A program made the translations under genes and the position numbers. A stretch of 7,375 bases of DNA, taken from Hyphomicrobiaceae bacterium UBA4460. GTDB lineage: Bacteria > Pseudomonadota > Alphaproteobacteria > Rhizobiales > Methyloligellaceae. Positions within the stretch are counted from its first letter, which is position 1, and every line of letters starts with the position of its first letter. Shown here in pieces: positions 6,114-7,375 of the stretch. The stretch spans positions 8,201-15,575 of the forward strand of contig DGOS01000070.1 in assembly GCA_002390155.1 (NCBI GenBank), read 5' to 3'. Under the pieces are notes generated by a model. The model saw only the letters and a program-made list of their open reading frames with translations. It did not search any database and was not told the origin of the DNA.

Positions 6114-6881
6114 CTAGCGGTGTTCGAGAATCCACGCCGCGGCTGCGGTGAGGTCTGCGATCGTCGCCGTGGGGCGTGGCTCGAACCGGCTCTCGTCGCC
6201 GTCGCGGTATTTGCCTGTGCGCACCAGGAGCGCTTTTGCTAGCCTTGCACGCAAAGCCCCCGCCACGTCGGCCTCCGCGTCGTCGCCCACCATCACCGCG
6301 TCCTGAGGGCTGCAGTCCATGCTGGCCAGAGCGCCGGCATAGAAGTCCGGCGACGGCTTGCCGAGGACGATCGCCTCTAGGCCGGATGAATATTCCAGCG
6401 CGGCGACAAAGGCGCCGGCGTCGAGGGTGAGCAGTCCGTCGTCGCCCTTGAAGGTACGGTTCTTGGCCAGCGCCAGAAGCGTGGCGCCATCGACGAGCGC
6501 GCGGAAGGCGTGGTTCAGGTTGGCGTAGGTGAAGGCTTCGCCCGCATCGCCGATCACCACGGCCCGGGTTGCGCCATGAGGCAGATCGGCGAATTCGCCT
6601 TCCAAATTCGGATGGACCAACAGGACGGGAGAGGCATCGTGCGCGGTCAGCCAGGCCCGCGCGGCTTGGCCCGGCGTGAACAGCTCATCGCCGGTGATCT
6701 CGAGGCCGAGCTTCTTTAGGCGCGCCAAGAGGGCCGCCTTTGTCTTGGTCGTGGTGTTGGTGACGAAGCGGAGCGGCAGGCCCGCCTCGTGCAGGCGCGC
6801 AATGGCGTCGATGGCGCCGGGCAACACATGGTCGCCCTCGTAGACGACGCCCGCAAGATCGAGGAGCACGCCACGGATCAT
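6114..6881 (-). CDS. HAD-IIA family phosphatase, LHPP-like (TIGR01458-type)
   Basis: This cytoplasmic HAD-superfamily hydrolase has 255 residues from the ATG at 6881. Motif I is D8-L-A-G-V in GVLLDLAGVVYEG; motif II is T41 in FVTNTTTKTK; motif III is K175 in LGKPSPDFY; motif IV is G199-DD201 in MVGDDAEADVAGA. The segment order, with GDAGEAFTYANLNHAFRAL and LDAGAFVAALEY in the cap region, matches mammalian LHPP (phospholysine/phosphohistidine phosphatase) and bacterial TIGR01458 proteins closely from memory. The usual second motif I aspartate (DxD) is Ala here; LHPP has Ser at that place, so this is a subfamily trait. The physiological substrate is unknown. Other possible starts are GTG 6890, with AAGG 8 nt upstream, and TTG 6917. 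The gene is divergent from the spermidine-synthase-like gene and upstream of the carboxypeptidase by 331 bp, so an operon with the latter is unlikely. Confidence 0.9.
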   Translation of the reverse strand: MIRGVLLDLAGVVYEGDHVLPGAIDAIARLHEAGLPLRFVTNTTTKTKAALLARLKKLGLEITGDELFTPGQAARAWLTAHDASPVLLVHPNLEGEFADLPHGATRAVVIGDAGEAFTYANLNHAFRALVDGATLLALAKNRTFKGDDGLLTLDAGAFVAALEYSSGLEAIVLGKPSPDFYAGALASMDCSPQDAVMVGDDAEADVAGALRARLAKALLVRTGKYRDGDESRFEPRPTATIADLTAAAAWILEHR

Positions 6882-6926
6882 ACCCGTCACGTTGCGCGCC
6901 TTGGGGCGTTCGATCAAGCGCTCCGG

Positions 6927-6941
6927 CGCCCCTTGGGGGCG
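6927..6941. repeat. Perfect inverted repeat between two divergent genes
   Basis: CGCCCC (6927-6932) and GGGGCG (6936-6941) form a perfect 6-bp stem around TTG. It lies between the HAD start (6881) and the spermidine-synthase-like start (6980), where both promoters should be. It may be a regulator site; no -35/-10 pair is clear nearby. Confidence 0.35.
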
Positions 6942-6968
6942 GATTGGCCTTGAGCGGAGATGTTCAAT

Positions 6969-6972
6969 AGGG
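6969..6972 (+). promoter_or_regulatory. Ribosome binding site of the spermidine-synthase-like gene
   Basis: AGGG with a 7-nt spacer precedes the ATG at 6980, supporting this start for a gene that is cut by the window edge. Confidence 0.6.
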
Positions 6973-6979
6973 TCCTTGG

Positions 6980-7375
6980 ATGAGCGTTTCTTTTGAAGAA
7001 CTTGACTACTGCCCGACGCCGATCGGGGCCTTGAGCTTGCGCCGGCGCCGGGACCTCAAGCTCGATGTGGATGTGTTCGAGGTCAGGCTGGGCGATGAGT
7101 CCTTGATGACGAGCCTGTTCACTGCGTCGGAGATCGCGCTGGCGCGGCTGGGGCTCGCGGCGCTCGATGGAGACGCGCCGTTCGACGTCGTGGTCGGCGG
7201 GCTTGGTCTCGGTTACACGGCCAATGCCGTTTTGGAGAGCGCGGATGCCGGTTCGCTGATTGTCGTCGATGCGCTCCAACCCGTGATCGAGTGGCACGAA
7301 AAAGGGCTGCTGCCGCTTGGGGCCGTGCTGACAGAGGACGCGCGCTGCCGGCTGGTTCATGGCGACTTTTTCGCC
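6980..7375 (+). CDS. Spermidine-synthase-like protein, N-terminal part
   Basis: The frame is open from ATG 6980 to the right edge, giving the first 132 residues. The N-terminus (FEELDYCPTPIGALSLRRRR) is followed by DVFEVRLGDESLMTSLFTASEIALA and a Rossmann-type nucleotide-binding loop VVGGLGLGYT (71-80). VVDALQPVIEWHEKGLLPLG (95-114) has an acidic residue, D97, where class I methyltransferases and spermidine synthases hold the ligand ribose or amine moiety; a later VHGDFFA (126-132) is the next strand motif. This resembles a set of short proteins commonly labelled spermidine synthase in alphaproteobacteria. Real SpeE activity is not shown: the loop is GGLGLG rather than the typical GGGDG, and the region with the catalytic Asp lies mostly beyond the window. 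It may instead be a SAM- or decarboxy-SAM-binding protein of other function. It is transcribed away from the HAD gene. Confidence 0.82.
   Translation, partial: MSVSFEELDYCPTPIGALSLRRRRDLKLDVDVFEVRLGDESLMTSLFTASEIALARLGLAALDGDAPFDVVVGGLGLGYTANAVLESADAGSLIVVDALQPVIEWHEKGLLPLGAVLTEDARCRLVHGDFFA

Noticed and set aside
6029..6114. 9-bp inverted repeat GCCTCCCCG / CGGGGAGGC with a 68-nt loop
   Set aside because: In GC-rich sequence of this length a match this long is near chance expectation, and the far arm overlaps the HAD stop codon; it is noted in the gene-free stretch only.
5805..6135. Small open frames in the gene-free stretch (minus 5805-6074 and 5914-6135, plus 5852-6151)
   Set aside because: Arg/Ser/Gly/Pro-rich products, weak or non-ATG starts, no ribosome sites, no signal peptide or hydrophobic core, and mutual overlap in different frames.
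6914..7360. 148-codon minus-strand open frame
   Set aside because: Antisense to the spermidine-synthase-like gene, which has a ribosome site and recognisable motifs.
1..7375. Mobile elements, CRISPR arrays, tRNA or rRNA genes, toxin-antitoxin or defence systems
   Set aside because: None seen on either strand: no transposase or recombinase motifs, no regularly spaced repeats, no cloverleaf-like sequence, and all sizeable genes are housekeeping or envelope types.

Overview
This window reads as ordinary chromosomal DNA from a high-GC alphaproteobacterium, most likely of the Hyphomicrobiales (Rhizobiales) group. The argument is gene content and order: a DUF4175/TIGR02302-type membrane protein, lysA, a small LptM-like lipoprotein, argH, and a divergent tlpA-type thioredoxin gene is an arrangement I recall as common in that order. 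I cannot assign a genus. Nothing here looks recently transferred: there are no insertion sequences, integrases, tRNA or rRNA genes or CRISPR repeats, and codon use looks uniform.

Left part (1-3569, all minus strand). Read in transcription order, argH (argininosuccinate lyase) is followed after 71 bp by a 62-residue LptM-like outer-membrane lipoprotein, then after 9 bp by lysA (diaminopimelate decarboxylase). After a further 106 bp comes the N-terminal third or less of a large DUF4175 membrane protein that leaves the window at base 1. The set combines the last step of arginine synthesis, a probable helper of LPS-transport assembly, and the last step of lysine synthesis (which draws on the cell-wall precursor meso-DAP).

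Middle (3570-5782). A membrane-anchored TlpA-like thiol oxidoreductase is divergent from argH, with only 41 bp between the start codons. It converges, with 4 bp between stops, on a small secreted, cysteine-rich protein of unknown function that carries one calcium-loop-like motif. That protein lies 11 bp downstream of a D-alanyl-D-alanine carboxypeptidase gene (S11/PBP5 type), so the two are probably co-transcribed. The theme is envelope work: peptidoglycan trimming, periplasmic thiol chemistry and a secreted disulfide-rich protein.

Right part (5783-7375). A 331-bp gene-free stretch with possible hairpins separates the carboxypeptidase from an LHPP/TIGR01458-like HAD phosphatase on the same strand. 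Divergent from the HAD gene across 98 bp is the first 132 codons of a spermidine-synthase-like Rossmann-fold protein that runs off the right edge.

I found no convincing new multi-gene system. The best leads are the uncharacterised cysteine-rich secreted protein, the polybasic tail on the carboxypeptidase, and a few dyad structures between or at the edges of genes.
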